From positions 5,372 through 69,371 of the forward strand of contig JBCBRY010000038.1 of assembly GCA_039819485.1 (NCBI GenBank): 64,000 nt of DNA, read 5' to 3'. Source of the DNA: UBA6168 sp039819485 (lineage in GTDB: Bacteria; Bacteroidota; Bacteroidia; Chitinophagales; Saprospiraceae). A program made the position numbers and the translations under genes. The notes under the pieces are model-generated. The model was given only the letters and a program-made list of their open reading frames with translations. It had not been told where the DNA came from and made no database searches. This document shows positions 1-9,652 of the stretch, piece by piece; position 1 is the first letter of the stretch, and every line of letters starts with the position of its first letter.

Positions 1-2739
1 GACGACCAGGTCGGAGGGTTTGAAACTAACCCGCCAGGCATCGTCCTCCTCCAGGGAGAGCACTCCGTTGATGTTGATGTTATCAAGTATTTTAAAAAAA
101 TTGGAGGAAATGACGAGGAACTCCAACGTGTCATCATAAACGGTACCGATCAGAGAGATCGGCGACAGTTTTCGGTTGTCGTTCAGGGCTGTTTCCACCA
201 CCCCCAATTGGACACTACCTTCGTTCTTATTCAACCGGGTACGCACGTAGACGTCGTCAAAAACAATCTTCTCGTAGCTCCAATGAGGGATTTCCATTTC
301 CAGGGCCAATTTACCCTGGTAACCGTCATATGAGCCAAAAACCCTGGTTTCATCAAAGCCATTTATTTTTTCATCAAAAAAATTGGCCAGGTTCTGAAGT
401 TCAAAAAGCTCCACGTTGTACACGAAATGCATCGTATCCAAAATCTGTCCTTTTGCCTCAAGGTTGAGTTTTTTCGCAAAACGGGAATAGTGCTCGTCGA
501 GGTAATGAACAAATGTATTCGGAATCTTTTCAATGTCGAAACGACCCGAGATATCAATATTTCCAAGGTTGGAGCTGAGTTTGAATTCTTTTTCACCCAA
601 CTCTGAAATGGTAGACGTGACAATTGCCTTGTCGAGGTAAAGAGTATCGGACCGATTCTTAACGACCTGAAATTCAGTTACTTCCGCATTTCCGACGGCA
701 TCGGACAAGCTTTTTCCTTTTACCTTGAGGTTTGCTTTTCCACTAAATTGGAGATCTTTTTCTGAAAGGTTCAGTTTTTTGAGTGCCAGCTTTCTGATTT
801 CCGTCTTAAAATCAAAGGAAGGAATGCTATCGGTGAAATTGACTTCCCCGCCAAAATTGAAACTGACGTTTTTGTCGTTGATCACCAAGTCGCCGTTGAA
901 CAGGTTTTTCTTCAATTCCCCATCCAGTGCGGCATTGGTATACATATAATTTTTGAACGTCAGGCTATCGATCTGTCCCGACACCTTTGCTTCGGCGTAA
1001 TTCAACGAGAGGCCCTTGCCTTCTTTCACGGCTGCACTAAAGGATACTTTGCCAAAATCATCGTTGGCGGTCCATACCCCCAAGTCAAAATCATCCAGAC
1101 GCAAGTCACCGGAGTACAGTGCATTTTCACGTCCTTCCTGTAGTTTCATGTTGACGTCCATGCTCGCCGAGCCGATGTCCGTTTTCAAAAATCCTTTGGC
1201 CACAAAATCGACAAAGAAGCCATCAAAATTTCCACGGAAATCCAGGTTGCCGAGCCGGTCAAAGTTTTCCGGCGGTACAAAACCCGGTATCAGCTTCCGT
1301 AAGGTACGCATGTTGGTACGCAAGCGGTCCAGTTCGAGGTGCAGGAACTGTTCGTCCTTCTCCGTTAGGCCGATGGTACTGAAATCACCCTCGATGAGCA
1401 CGCCATCTGCCAGGTTTATTTTGAGGTTGCGGCCATCGAGGCGATCCACCGGCCCGCGCAGACGGCCAGTGATGTTCACTTTTTCATCCCTGTTTTCTTT
1501 AAAAAACACATTGTTTTCCAGTTCAGGAGCAAACGTCATAATGTCCTCAAGTGCAACGTAGGCTTCTTCGCTGAAACGGAGATCCATTCGTACATCCTGC
1601 GGGAACGTTTCCCAGTCGTAATAATCGCCATAACGGAAAATAAGCGTATCGCCCAAAGACGTCTGTGGTGTGACGAGTTCCATATCGAGCAAGGCCAGGC
1701 CGTTGCAGTCCAGCAAAGCATCCCGGGCAGCGAGGTTGTTCAATACAAACCCATTGCGTTCTTTCAAAGAGGAATAAGCGACTTTGCCTTTGAATTCCAG
1801 TTCATCGTTGAATTTGAACTGCTGAAAATTGAAATTCAGATCATAAATGTCAAGATGATTAAAATTCAAGGTGCCGTCGTCTGTCAGTTTTTCTGGTTCT
1901 TTCCTCCCGTTCCACAATTGGAAAGTGCCGTCACTCAGGTTGAGATCATTGATAAAAAACCAGAGTGTGTCCCGTTGCTGAGTGGTCTCGACTCCGGAGA
2001 CCAGTTGTGCTGGCACAGCTGCTTCCGTGATTGGTTTCCGCTCATATTGATCCAGCTTTACAATCGGGCCATCAATGTCGAGTGATTCAACATTGATGTC
2101 CCGCCCGATCAGGTCGAATTTATTGATCACCGCCTCTAACCTGTCCACCTCCACTTCAATGGTTTCGCCTTTCACTTCATCAGGTGTGAGAAAATGGACA
2201 TTCGTTAGCAGCAAATGCCCCAGGTTGAAAACAAATGGACTGGTTTCTTTATCAATTTGCTGGCCTGTATTTTCAGGAGTAAAATAATCGATGAGAAACT
2301 GATAGTTTTTAAACTCTTCCCCAGCTTCCCGGCTGATGGTGATATTGGCATCGGCCAGGGTCAGGGACTCAATTTCCAGTTCCTTGTTGAGCAACCGGTA
2401 CAGGCCGGAATGGTCGACATCCAGCAGCCCGGTATAGAGCAGCGTATCACCGTGCAGGTCTTCGATATAAAATTTTTCCAGCCTTACTTCGTAGAATACA
2501 TTGAGTTTTACTCGTTCCAACGACACCTCTGTTCCGATTTCATCCGACAAATACTGGGTCAGTTCTTGAGCTGCATAATTTTGGACTTGCGGTATCTGGA
2601 AAAGAAGAACTGGCAAGAAAAGCAGGACAATAAAGACATAGAGTACCCACCTCAACCAGCGGAACTTACCGCCTCGCTTTTTCTTTTGCTCAGTAGTATT
2701 GGCCGTACTGTCGTTATTTCCCAATGTTTTCTTCACCAT
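1..2739 (-). CDS. TamB/AsmA-like translocation and assembly module protein (partial, N-terminal 913 residues)
   Basis: The frame is open from the ATG at 2739 to the first base of the window without a stop, so the C-terminal part, including any DUF490/TamB core, lies outside. The visible protein starts with a basic cytoplasmic stretch (KKKRGGKFRW) and one membrane helix near residues 28-48. It continues as long, regularly repeating beta-strand sequence typical of AsmA/TamB proteins (for example LDINVESLDIDGPIVKLDQY). The early block with SDEIGTEVSLERVKLNVFYE matches the usual start of Bacteroidota TamB-like proteins, where an inner-membrane anchor leads into a periplasm-spanning beta-helix thought to carry lipids or assist outer-membrane protein assembly. 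It is the last gene of a minus-strand run, but a 454-base gap separates it from the next gene, so it probably has its own promoter. Family assignment is firm; the exact cargo is unknown. Confidence 0.85.
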   Translation of the reverse strand, partial: MVKKTLGNNDSTANTTEQKKKRGGKFRWLRWVLYVFIVLLFLPVLLFQIPQVQNYAAQELTQYLSDEIGTEVSLERVKLNVFYEVRLEKFYIEDLHGDTLLYTGLLDVDHSGLYRLLNKELEIESLTLADANITISREAGEEFKNYQFLIDYFTPENTGQQIDKETSPFVFNLGHLLLTNVHFLTPDEVKGETIEVEVDRLEAVINKFDLIGRDINVESLDIDGPIVKLDQYERKPITEAAVPAQLVSGVETTQQRDTLWFFINDLNLSDGTFQLWNGRKEPEKLTDDGTLNFNHLDIYDLNFNFQQFKFNDELEFKGKVAYSSLKERNGFVLNNLAARDALLDCNGLALLDMELVTPQTSLGDTLIFRYGDYYDWETFPQDVRMDLRFSEEAYVALEDIMTFAPELENNVFFKENRDEKVNITGRLRGPVDRLDGRNLKINLADGVLIEGDFSTIGLTEKDEQFLHLELDRLRTNMRTLRKLIPGFVPPENFDRLGNLDFRGNFDGFFVDFVAKGFLKTDIGSASMDVNMKLQEGRENALYSGDLRLDDFDLGVWTANDDFGKVSFSAAVKEGKGLSLNYAEAKVSGQIDSLTFKNYMYTNAALDGELKKNLFNGDLVINDKNVSFNFGGEVNFTDSIPSFDFKTEIRKLALKKLNLSEKDLQFSGKANLKVKGKSLSDAVGNAEVTEFQVVKNRSDTLYLDKAIVTSTISELGEKEFKLSSNLGNIDISGRFDIEKIPNTFVHYLDEHYSRFAKKLNLEAKGQILDTMHFVYNVELFELQNLANFFDEKINGFDETRVFGSYDGYQGKLALEMEIPHWSYEKIVFDDVYVRTRLNKNEGSVQLGVVETALNDNRKLSPISLIGTVYDDTLEFLVISSNFFKILDNININGVLSLEEDDAWRVSFKPSDLVV

Positions 2740-3193
2740 TTGAAGGGTAATTCAAGTAAAAAGACAGTGTAACAAGCAAAAAGTACACATTCTTTGGCAT
2801 CTTTTATTCGTTATTTACACTTGCCTCGATATACCTGCCTTACTTATAAAACGTAAAGATGCGGCATGTTTTGCTATTACACACTAAAAACCCTTACGGA
2901 ATCTGGTTTCGTTGGTTGGGAAAAAGATTTTAACGAAAGTTTAGGAAATACAAATAGTCATATCAAGGGAAAGACTCCCCGGCAAGATCGTCTTATTAGA
3001 TTTTGTTCGGCTCGATGCCCAGTGAAATCGAGAAAGAAGGTCGAGGGGGCCGCCAGCGGTCAAATCCAATTCGCAGGCAGTCCCTTCGACTGCTAAGAGC
3101 GTGTCTGAAAAAGAGGCAGCTGATAAAACAAGTCCTGCTATTTTCTACGATTCATCCACTGCCAAGTTGTGCGCAGCCTGAACACATATTATT
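2740..3193. other. Intergenic region, no supported gene
   Basis: This 454-base stretch lies between the TamB-like gene and a lipoprotein gene, both on the minus strand. It should contain the promoter of the TamB-like gene. The short plus-strand open frames here have no family resemblance, no signal peptide and no convincing start. I saw no tRNA-like fold, no strong stem-loop and no clear TAnnTTTG box on the minus strand. Confidence 0.5.
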
Positions 3194-4276
3194 TCAAAAA
3201 CAGTCAACCTCCGTCACTATTTTTCTATCGTTTATGATGTAAACCTTACCGTTTTTTCCTGCATACAGATAGCTGACCCAATTAGATGGTAAATCCGGGT
3301 CCGCAAAAACCTGAATATTGTCCATCCCCCAGAAACCTTCTTTGGTCAGGTCACATTTTATGATTCCGTCGCGTTTTGTTCCAATATACAGATTATCTCC
3401 TTTAACCATTATTTCTTCAAACTCCAGCGGCCTTATATCTACCCAATCTTCAACTTCATTATCCCAGGAAAAGTCAACGAGAATTTTAAAATAATCATTG
3501 TTGTACATTAAGATTTGGCCTTCACTAGAAAAGCTTTCCACAAAATATTGATCCCCTTTATATTGAAAAGGAAATAAATATTTATCTCCGGTGCTCCAAT
3601 TATGAGTGTGCAATGATGAATTGCTGTCGTAATAATGTTCTTTGATCCAGGGCCCTTCGAACAGCACTAATTCGCCTAAATCGGTAATCCCCCAAAAAGT
3701 ATTTCCCTGACCATTAAACAGACCGAGATAGCCGAGTTCAGAATCTCTGCTAAAGGTGTTATAATCCTCGAAAAAGTCTATTGACGGATAATATATTTTT
3801 ATATCTTGTAAAGACTGACCAATAAAAAGCAACTGATTGTTGTTCGTTAAAATAATGTCACGACATTCTTCTTCTACTTTCAGGTTTAGATTTAATTGTT
3901 CGTCTAATTCATAAATACCATTATCGGAGCAGATTAATACTTTATTCTCATAATCAAAAAACTTCCTGACATGCATCTTTTCCGTCAGTACGGTATTCAC
4001 ATCTATTCCATTTTTAATTTCCAGATAGTTGCTGTCAAGTGTACTGAAATGATACAGAAAATAATTATTGTACTGGTGCATTGAATGTACCAACTGGCCA
4101 TCACCTGCTACTTGAAAAGATTGATACTCCTGACAGCCAAAAGCATTTTCCTTTAAAATAATGGTATCATCAGAAGAGCCATTCCCACCGGCACCTAATT
4201 CTTCTTTATCACAAGCAAGAAAAAAAAGGGTCGACAATGCAATAAGCAGACAAGTGTATTTTTTAAAAAAATTCAT
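3194..4276 (-). CDS. Putative lipoprotein of unknown function, possibly propeller-like
   Basis: A 360-residue protein with a lipoprotein signal peptide: a basic start (MNFFKKY), a hydrophobic core and the lipobox FFLAC, placing the lipidated cysteine at residue 22. The mature N-terminus CDKEELGAGG is short and acidic, followed by a linker rich in Gly, Ser and Asp. The rest contains loosely repeated strands with aromatic residues and phrases such as NGIYELDEQLN, GLFNGQGNTFWGITDLGEL and LYIGTKRDGIIKCDL, which read like blades of a beta-propeller of the two-component-regulator type. I do not recognise a named family. The neighbour downstream of the promoter side (4353-4979) is another lipoprotein on the same strand 76 bases away, so the two may be co-transcribed. 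Surface or periplasmic location is inferred from the signal only. Confidence 0.7.
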   Translation of the reverse strand: MNFFKKYTCLLIALSTLFFLACDKEELGAGGNGSSDDTIILKENAFGCQEYQSFQVAGDGQLVHSMHQYNNYFLYHFSTLDSNYLEIKNGIDVNTVLTEKMHVRKFFDYENKVLICSDNGIYELDEQLNLNLKVEEECRDIILTNNNQLLFIGQSLQDIKIYYPSIDFFEDYNTFSRDSELGYLGLFNGQGNTFWGITDLGELVLFEGPWIKEHYYDSNSSLHTHNWSTGDKYLFPFQYKGDQYFVESFSSEGQILMYNNDYFKILVDFSWDNEVEDWVDIRPLEFEEIMVKGDNLYIGTKRDGIIKCDLTKEGFWGMDNIQVFADPDLPSNWVSYLYAGKNGKVYIINDRKIVTEVDCF

Positions 4277-4352
4277 TTAATGTTTATTTTTTTTAATTTA
4301 AATGATTGGCACAAAGAAGCGTACAAACAACTTCTTTATCCCAACTTTTTTT

Positions 4353-4979
4353 TCATTCATTTAATTTCCAAACATTTCCGCGAAAGTCTGTCCATTCCGT
4401 AATACCAATACCTTTCACCAAGGTAAATGACTTTGGCGGCACATAAGACAAAAATTCTTCAACGACATTTTCCGCTATAAATGCTGGCGCAGTCTGGCCA
4501 TTGTAATTAAAATCTTCAACGTAAGTAGCATTGTACTTTTCATTAACACGGAATTCATTTACATCCTCATCCAACCGCAGAACTTCTTCCGTAATTGCTG
4601 TACCTCTGTACGGCATTATCCTGATATGATCTTCACCGATCAAAAGCAGCGATAAATACATGGTGGTATCCGAAGTAGAATTAAACTGAAGGGTTGCGCT
4701 CCGCAGCTCACACTGCTTAGGACCACCATCCCGTTCACAATCGACCCAGGTGGTAGGTGTCGGTTCCAGGAATAGATCTACATTAACGGAATTCGTATCG
4801 CCGGCTTCATTCGAAAATAAAAATGTTTTTTTGTCTTCAAAAAGCGATATCCATCTCAATAAATCATCACTGACCCAGTAATTGAACTTTTCGGTTTGAA
4901 CCGGATCATCTTCTTCACAGCTAATTAAAAAAAGTGTTGCAAAAAAAAGGGTCATTAAAAAAGAAGCTTTGAATTTCAT
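4353..4979 (-). CDS. Putative lipoprotein of unknown function
   Basis: A 208-residue protein with a clear lipoprotein signal: MKFKAS, a hydrophobic stretch and lipobox FLISC with cysteine 21, followed by the acidic CEEDDP typical of Bacteroidota lipoproteins. The mature part has no motif I recognise; it contains the pair WVDCERDGGPKQCELRSATL with two cysteines that could form a disulfide, and a C-terminal region ending TDFRGNVWKLNE. Such small lipoproteins often accompany T9SS proteins, and this one lies directly downstream of a 947-residue T9SS protein on the same strand, although the ~230-base gap contains a palindromic repeat (5046-5152). Gene call is secure by signal peptide and coding pattern; function unknown. 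Confidence 0.7.
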   Translation of the reverse strand: MKFKASFLMTLFFATLFLISCEEDDPVQTEKFNYWVSDDLLRWISLFEDKKTFLFSNEAGDTNSVNVDLFLEPTPTTWVDCERDGGPKQCELRSATLQFNSTSDTTMYLSLLLIGEDHIRIMPYRGTAITEEVLRLDEDVNEFRVNEKYNATYVEDFNYNGQTAPAFIAENVVEEFLSYVPPKSFTLVKGIGITEWTDFRGNVWKLNE

Positions 4980-5045
4980 TTTATGTTATTTTTTTATGAA
5001 ATAATTTAATGTTTTAAAAAAATTAGAAAGAGGTATTTAATTGCC

Positions 5046-5152
5046 TGGACAAAAACAAGGTGCGTTAAAAATGACACTTTTATTTTGGCAAATATTTGAT
5101 TTCCAATCCCCAAAACCCTTTTTCAGGCAAAGGAAAAGTGTCATTTTTTTGA
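5046..5152 (+). repeat. Dispersed ~107-nt element with inverted arms, copy A
   Basis: This intergenic element begins with TGGACAAAAACAAGG and carries two inverted arms, AAAAATGACACTTTT at 5067-5081 and AAAAGTGTCATTTTT at 5134-5148, which are perfect reverse complements. A second copy in the opposite orientation sits at 12968-13075 and matches over its whole length at roughly four in five positions by eye. It lies just downstream of the stop of the 947-residue T9SS gene. The arms could fold into a 15-bp stem with a ~52-nt loop. Confidence 0.7.
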
Positions 5153-5207
5153 TCTATTACTTATTTATTTTTTGCGCAAAAAATGTTTTCAATAAAATTG
5201 TTCGTAC

Positions 5208-8051
5208 TTATCGCACTACTAATTTTTCAGCATGGATAATTTCGCCATGATCCATAATATTGAAATAATAAATTCCTGCCGGCCATTCTTTTCGCTCGAC
5301 TTTAGTCTGACCGTTGATCATTATTTTTTGATCAACGATTTTTCCCTGTTGATCAAATAATTGAAATATCAACATAGGGGAATGATAATCATTGATGCGA
5401 ATCGTGGCGGATTCAAAACATGGATTTGGAAAAACGTCCACGTCTAAATCTGGACGTCCGGACTCATGGGTCGGCACCTCGCCGATCAAAAGCCAAAAGT
5501 CTTCGATGGTGTGAAAAGTGGTATTCGTTTGCACAGGCGGATTAAAATCAAAATATATGTAAGCGGTATTTTCGATCAGGGTGCCCAGCGGATTATTTTC
5601 TTGCTGGGCAATGTGGAATTTCACAAAGCCGTTCGACTCCGGTTCGTTGGTGGTACTGTCCGGCAATAGAATTGGATCGAAAATAAATTTTAATATTCCC
5701 TGACCATTTAATTCATAAGTAAATGGGTGGCTGGCTGAAATATTACGGATAGAAGCAGGGTCCAAAAATTGGGTGAGCGTATCAATGATCACAACCCTGA
5801 AAGCAGTATCCGTACCCGTATTTTGAAACCGGATCAAGTAGTCCAGCTCTGTGTGTTCCTGGATAAAATGATTGTACGGCCGCCAGCCGCTTGGAGAAGC
5901 AACCTTGTCATTGGGGTCGTAGCTGGCAATCACCTCCTGGCAGTTGGTGGAGAACCAGGGCTGGTTATCATTTTCCTCGATCTGGCCAAACACACCAAAG
6001 TTAATGGGACCGAAGCAGCCTTCCACCGAACCCGTTGCCACAGGCGATCCAAGGACGCCCGGAAAATCAGGGTCCTGTTCGGCGATGATGTGGTAAGTTG
6101 CTCCCGAACCGGCCTGAAAAACGATGGTGGTCGATTCGCCGGGCCCCAATTCAAAATCACCCTGCAACAGGATAATATTATCTTCGATCACGATGTATTC
6201 GAACGGGGAGGTCATGCCTTCTCCCGAATTGATTATTTCGAAGAAAATGCTGTCATTTTCACAGGTAGCTTCCACGCCGATAATCGGTCCGAACCAGGGG
6301 GTACCACAGATCGTGTCTGGAAGAATATGCGCCTCGGTGCAGAGCGTCTGCCCAAAAAGGGAGATGTCGCAACCGACCATAAATTCCAACAAAAACTCGC
6401 TGCATTCATTGGGGCCAACCGTACCAATGTCAAAAATCAACTGCTGTCCGACTTGCGAGAGAATAGGAGCGGTAGCCGAAATAAATGTCAGGCTGTCGGG
6501 CAGATTAACTTCTATCGTTACATCGTCAGCCGCCTCGGTGCCCCGATTGCAGTAGGAGATAATGTAATTGTTGGAATTGCACAGGCGGAGAAAATTCACA
6601 TTGATATCAACCTCCATGAGCGGGCAATCCTCCAACGCTTGTACAGGAATATCCGTGAAAGTAGTGTCGTAAAAATTTACTGCATTGCCGGCATAAAAAG
6701 GTTCGCAAATTTCCCAGTAATCATTTAGCGGTGTCACTTTTAATTCCCATTCACCGGTGTCGATCAAAATGTCATAAATGCCATCGGCATCGGTCACATC
6801 ATAGGCGGTCCAATTCTCAGCAACAGCCTCCACCACCCAACCTTCGAGTGGCATTTCATTATCAAAATCACAATTATTGTTTTCATCAAAAAAGACGGTG
6901 CCAATTAAATGATGACTAAATAAATTGCCCGACCCATTTACTTTTAGCAGAAATAAATCCCGGGGATCAAAAGAATCAAACTCATAACCCAGTATGATAA
7001 ACCCACCGTCGCTGGTCAGCGACAGGTCTGTAAAGACTTCCCTTTTATCACTGGCATCATATCTTTTTGTCCACATTTCTACCCCGAAAGGATACATCTT
7101 GAAAATGATTGGTGAAACTGGAGTTGTAAAATCAGTTGCTCCGAAAATATAATTACCCACTGCATCGACGGCCACGTCAGTAAATTCAATAAACTGAAAT
7201 TGGTTGTATGCCTTGAAAAATTCTTCCGAGCCATCCAGCTCCACTTTGGCAGCAAAGGGATAAGCCGTAGAAAATTCCACGTTGCTATATCCCGCTACAA
7301 TAACTTCACCGTCAATCGTTTCGGCCAAAGTACTGAGCCGCTGGTCTTCGAACAAGTCCCAGGTTTTTGTCCATATTTCATTTCCGTTTCCATCCAGCCT
7401 GATCAGTACGGCATCATCATCGGGAGAAACGGCAGAATTGGTGACACCAGCTAAAAAGATCGATCCATTTGAATGCACAATGCCGTCGTTGATGGCGTAG
7501 TTCCCGGACTGTTCATATTTTATATCCCAAATAATTTCGCCGCCGCTGTCCAATCGGAGGCAGTGGAATTCAAGCACAGACAAGCTCGCCACTTCGTAAT
7601 TGACGGTCATCATATAGTCGCCATTCGGGAAAACGCCAAAGCTACTTGACCGAAAATCCACTAACGGAACTCCCCCAAAGTCAAATTCCTTTTTCCAGTT
7701 CAGGTCGCCGTTGGGTGCATAGCTGGCCAAAAAAGCAAGGTCAGTCCCCGTTGTATCAACATTGCCGATTGAGATGAGATTGCCTTCAGCGGTTTCATGC
7801 AGCACCTCCTGGAAGGAATCATCTTTCCCGTCGGCTTCGTTCAACCGCTCCCAAATGACATGGCCATCAGCGTCGAGCCGGACCAGTTTTCTTCCGCCAA
7901 CCAGGTAATCCCCATTGGCCAGCTCTAAAACTGATTGGGCAAAATCGTCCGTGACAAAATCGTAAGACCTTCGCCACCCCTGGCCCACAACCTGCTGACA
8001 GGCAATAAAAAACAAAGCGACAAATACTATATGTAAATAATTGAATTTCAT
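5208..8051 (-). CDS. T9SS-exported multidomain protein (propeller-like, SdrD_B-like, DUF11/DUF7619-like, type A sorting domain)
   Basis: A 947-residue secreted protein. The N-terminus is a signal peptide (MKFNYLHIVFVALFF) that contains both a lipobox-like FFIAC (Cys18) and a possible signal peptidase I site after VVGQ, so the processing route is uncertain. Residues ~25-385 are repeats of the form DGxxIWxxxY with GGFIILGYEF-like strands, like PQQ/delta-60 type propellers. Residues ~385-470 resemble an SdrD_B/carboxypeptidase-regulatory fold (GTVFFDENNNCDFDNEMPLE). DUF11/CARDB-like modules follow. Residues ~715-855 are a DUF7619-like module (SYDPNDKVASPSGW ... NTAYIYFDFNPPVQTNT). The last ~80 residues are a T9SS type A domain (VDVFPNPCFESATIRI, then PAGIYYFNI and a basic C-terminus). 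It should be exported by Sec and then across the outer membrane by T9SS. Its substrate or role is unknown. Confidence 0.85.
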   Translation of the reverse strand: MKFNYLHIVFVALFFIACQQVVGQGWRRSYDFVTDDFAQSVLELANGDYLVGGRKLVRLDADGHVIWERLNEADGKDDSFQEVLHETAEGNLISIGNVDTTGTDLAFLASYAPNGDLNWKKEFDFGGVPLVDFRSSSFGVFPNGDYMMTVNYEVASLSVLEFHCLRLDSGGEIIWDIKYEQSGNYAINDGIVHSNGSIFLAGVTNSAVSPDDDAVLIRLDGNGNEIWTKTWDLFEDQRLSTLAETIDGEVIVAGYSNVEFSTAYPFAAKVELDGSEEFFKAYNQFQFIEFTDVAVDAVGNYIFGATDFTTPVSPIIFKMYPFGVEMWTKRYDASDKREVFTDLSLTSDGGFIILGYEFDSFDPRDLFLLKVNGSGNLFSHHLIGTVFFDENNNCDFDNEMPLEGWVVEAVAENWTAYDVTDADGIYDILIDTGEWELKVTPLNDYWEICEPFYAGNAVNFYDTTFTDIPVQALEDCPLMEVDINVNFLRLCNSNNYIISYCNRGTEAADDVTIEVNLPDSLTFISATAPILSQVGQQLIFDIGTVGPNECSEFLLEFMVGCDISLFGQTLCTEAHILPDTICGTPWFGPIIGVEATCENDSIFFEIINSGEGMTSPFEYIVIEDNIILLQGDFELGPGESTTIVFQAGSGATYHIIAEQDPDFPGVLGSPVATGSVEGCFGPINFGVFGQIEENDNQPWFSTNCQEVIASYDPNDKVASPSGWRPYNHFIQEHTELDYLIRFQNTGTDTAFRVVIIDTLTQFLDPASIRNISASHPFTYELNGQGILKFIFDPILLPDSTTNEPESNGFVKFHIAQQENNPLGTLIENTAYIYFDFNPPVQTNTTFHTIEDFWLLIGEVPTHESGRPDLDVDVFPNPCFESATIRINDYHSPMLIFQLFDQQGKIVDQKIMINGQTKVERKEWPAGIYYFNIMDHGEIIHAEKLVVR

Positions 8052-8203
8052 GTCAAAGTTTGAGAGTTGATGTGTTTTGTTTTATTCACAGCACAAAAAT
8101 GGAGGATTGGGAAGAACTGGCAAACGACAAAATTGTGAATTTATCGAAATCGAAATTGGCACAAACTCATATATTTAGGCTTTCAACAACAATTTTATCG
8201 AAA

Positions 8204-9601
8204 ATGAAAAAGAGTGATTTGTATCAAATTTATCTGCATTTATCATCAGAACAGCGCATGGCGCTCACTAAATTTGTCCACTCTCCTTTCCACAACCTCC
8301 GGGAGGATGTAAAGAACCTCCATCTGTTCCTGACCAAAAACATCGAAAAGAACCCTGCCGCTTTTACTTTTGAAAAAGCCCACACAGCCGCCTATCCCAG
8401 TACACCTTTCGACATGCAGCAACTGCGGTACTGCATGAGCTACCTCATGAAAGTCATTGAAAAATATTTCGTCCATAGCGAAGCAACCTCAGACCCTTTG
8501 AAAAACCAGATCTGGCTGGCCAATGCCTTCCGAAAAATGGGCCTGGAAAAACATACCCGACGGGCACTCAACCGCGGCAGGGCCATCCAGCAAAAGCATT
8601 CGACGACCGAGGTCGATTTCTATGAAAAAAACTACCTCCTCGAAACGGAGCAATATCACTACGCCCAAGGCATGAAGCGGACCGCCCCCCGCAACCTCCA
8701 ACAGATCAACAACTCACTCGACCTTTCCTTTTTAGCCAAAAAATTAAAACAAAGTTGCCTGGCCCTTTCCCACGGGGCCATTGCGAATGTGGAGTACGAT
8801 ACGGGCCTGCTAAACCTGGTACTGGATTATCTGGAACAGGCCCCCTGGCTGGATGAACAACCAGCCATTTCCCTTTACTTTTACCACTACCGGGCCGCCA
8901 CCACCCAACATGCCCGCTATTTTGAAAAAATGAAAATGGGCATTTTAAAATACGGCTATTTGCTGCCCAATGATGAATTGAGGAACATGCACCTGCTTGC
9001 GATCAACTTTTGCATACAGCGGTTCAACAAAGGTGAGGAACAATATTTATTCGAAGTCTTTGACCTGTACAAATCTGCTTTGGAAAAAGAAATTTTATTG
9101 CAAAACAACCGCATTAGCCGGTTCGCATTTAAGAACATCGCAGGTATTGCCATCCGGTTGGGTGAATTTGACTGGACAGCAGACTTTATCGATCAATACA
9201 AATCGGCCGTTGAACCCCGGCACAGAAGGAATTATACCGACTTCAACATGGCTAAATTATTTTATGCAAAAAAAGACCTGGAAAAAGCCATGCAATTATT
9301 ACAGAAAGTTGAATACGAAGACGTCTTCCTCAATCTCGACGCCAAAATCCTTTTGTTGAAAATTTATTTCGAATTAAATGAAACCGATGTGTTGGATAGT
9401 TTTATCAATTCTTTTCAGCGTTATTTGCAACGCAGAAAAGGATTGGGCTACCATCGGGAAAATTACCTGAACACCTTACAATTTGCCCGCCGGTTGATCA
9501 GCCTCAACCCTTTTGACAAAAATGAAAAAACAGCCTTAAAAAAAGAAATCGAAATGGCCGCTGCCGTCGGTGAGCGGGAGTGGCTGTTGGAACAATTGTA
9601 A
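8204..9601 (+). CDS. Conserved-looking helical protein of unknown function
   Basis: An open frame reaches back to 8060, but the first 48 codons read poorly. I choose the ATG at 8204, which gives a 465-residue protein starting MKKSDLYQIYLHLSSEQR. It has no signal peptide or membrane helix and is almost entirely predicted alpha-helical, with repeated pairs of amphipathic helices (for example KDLEKAMQLLQKVEYEDVFL and DAKILLLKIYFELNETDVLD) that look TPR-like. I do not recognise a named family. It is transcribed divergently from the T9SS gene and in the same direction as the fusion gene at 9653, with a GC-rich stem-loop in the 51-base gap. A cytoplasmic scaffold or protein-interaction role is only an inference from the helical-repeat character. 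Confidence 0.75.
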   Translation: MKKSDLYQIYLHLSSEQRMALTKFVHSPFHNLREDVKNLHLFLTKNIEKNPAAFTFEKAHTAAYPSTPFDMQQLRYCMSYLMKVIEKYFVHSEATSDPLKNQIWLANAFRKMGLEKHTRRALNRGRAIQQKHSTTEVDFYEKNYLLETEQYHYAQGMKRTAPRNLQQINNSLDLSFLAKKLKQSCLALSHGAIANVEYDTGLLNLVLDYLEQAPWLDEQPAISLYFYHYRAATTQHARYFEKMKMGILKYGYLLPNDELRNMHLLAINFCIQRFNKGEEQYLFEVFDLYKSALEKEILLQNNRISRFAFKNIAGIAIRLGEFDWTADFIDQYKSAVEPRHRRNYTDFNMAKLFYAKKDLEKAMQLLQKVEYEDVFLNLDAKILLLKIYFELNETDVLDSFINSFQRYLQRRKGLGYHRENYLNTLQFARRLISLNPFDKNEKTALKKEIEMAAAVGEREWLLEQL

Positions 9602-9604
9602 ACC

Positions 9605-9643
9605 GGGCGGCCTGTCCGCCCAAACAGCGGACCGGACAGCCGC
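9605..9643 (+). other. GC-rich imperfect stem-loop between two genes
   Basis: The 51-base gap between the helical protein and the fusion gene contains GGGCGGCCTGTCCGCCC followed by CGGACCGGACAGCCGC. GCGGC-TGTCCG on the left can pair with CGGACAGCCGC-like sequence on the right with a bulge. There is no T-run, so it is more likely an attenuator or stability element than a terminator. Confidence 0.35.
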
Positions 9644-9652
9644 ACTACTTTT

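Noticed and set aside
2215..2772. 185-codon plus-strand open frame
   Set aside because: It is antisense to the TamB-like gene, whose frame is open and reads as a known family; no signal or motif supports the plus-strand frame.
2740..3193. Search for tRNA or small RNA genes here and in the other large gaps (20923-21612, 46079-46999, 60390-60816)
   Set aside because: No cloverleaf with a TTCGA-type arm and matching acceptor stem could be assembled by eye. A tRNAscan-SE and Infernal run would be decisive.
5769..6728. 319-codon plus-strand open frame
   Set aside because: It is antisense to the middle of the T9SS protein gene and has no recognisable domain; a GC-skewed shadow frame.
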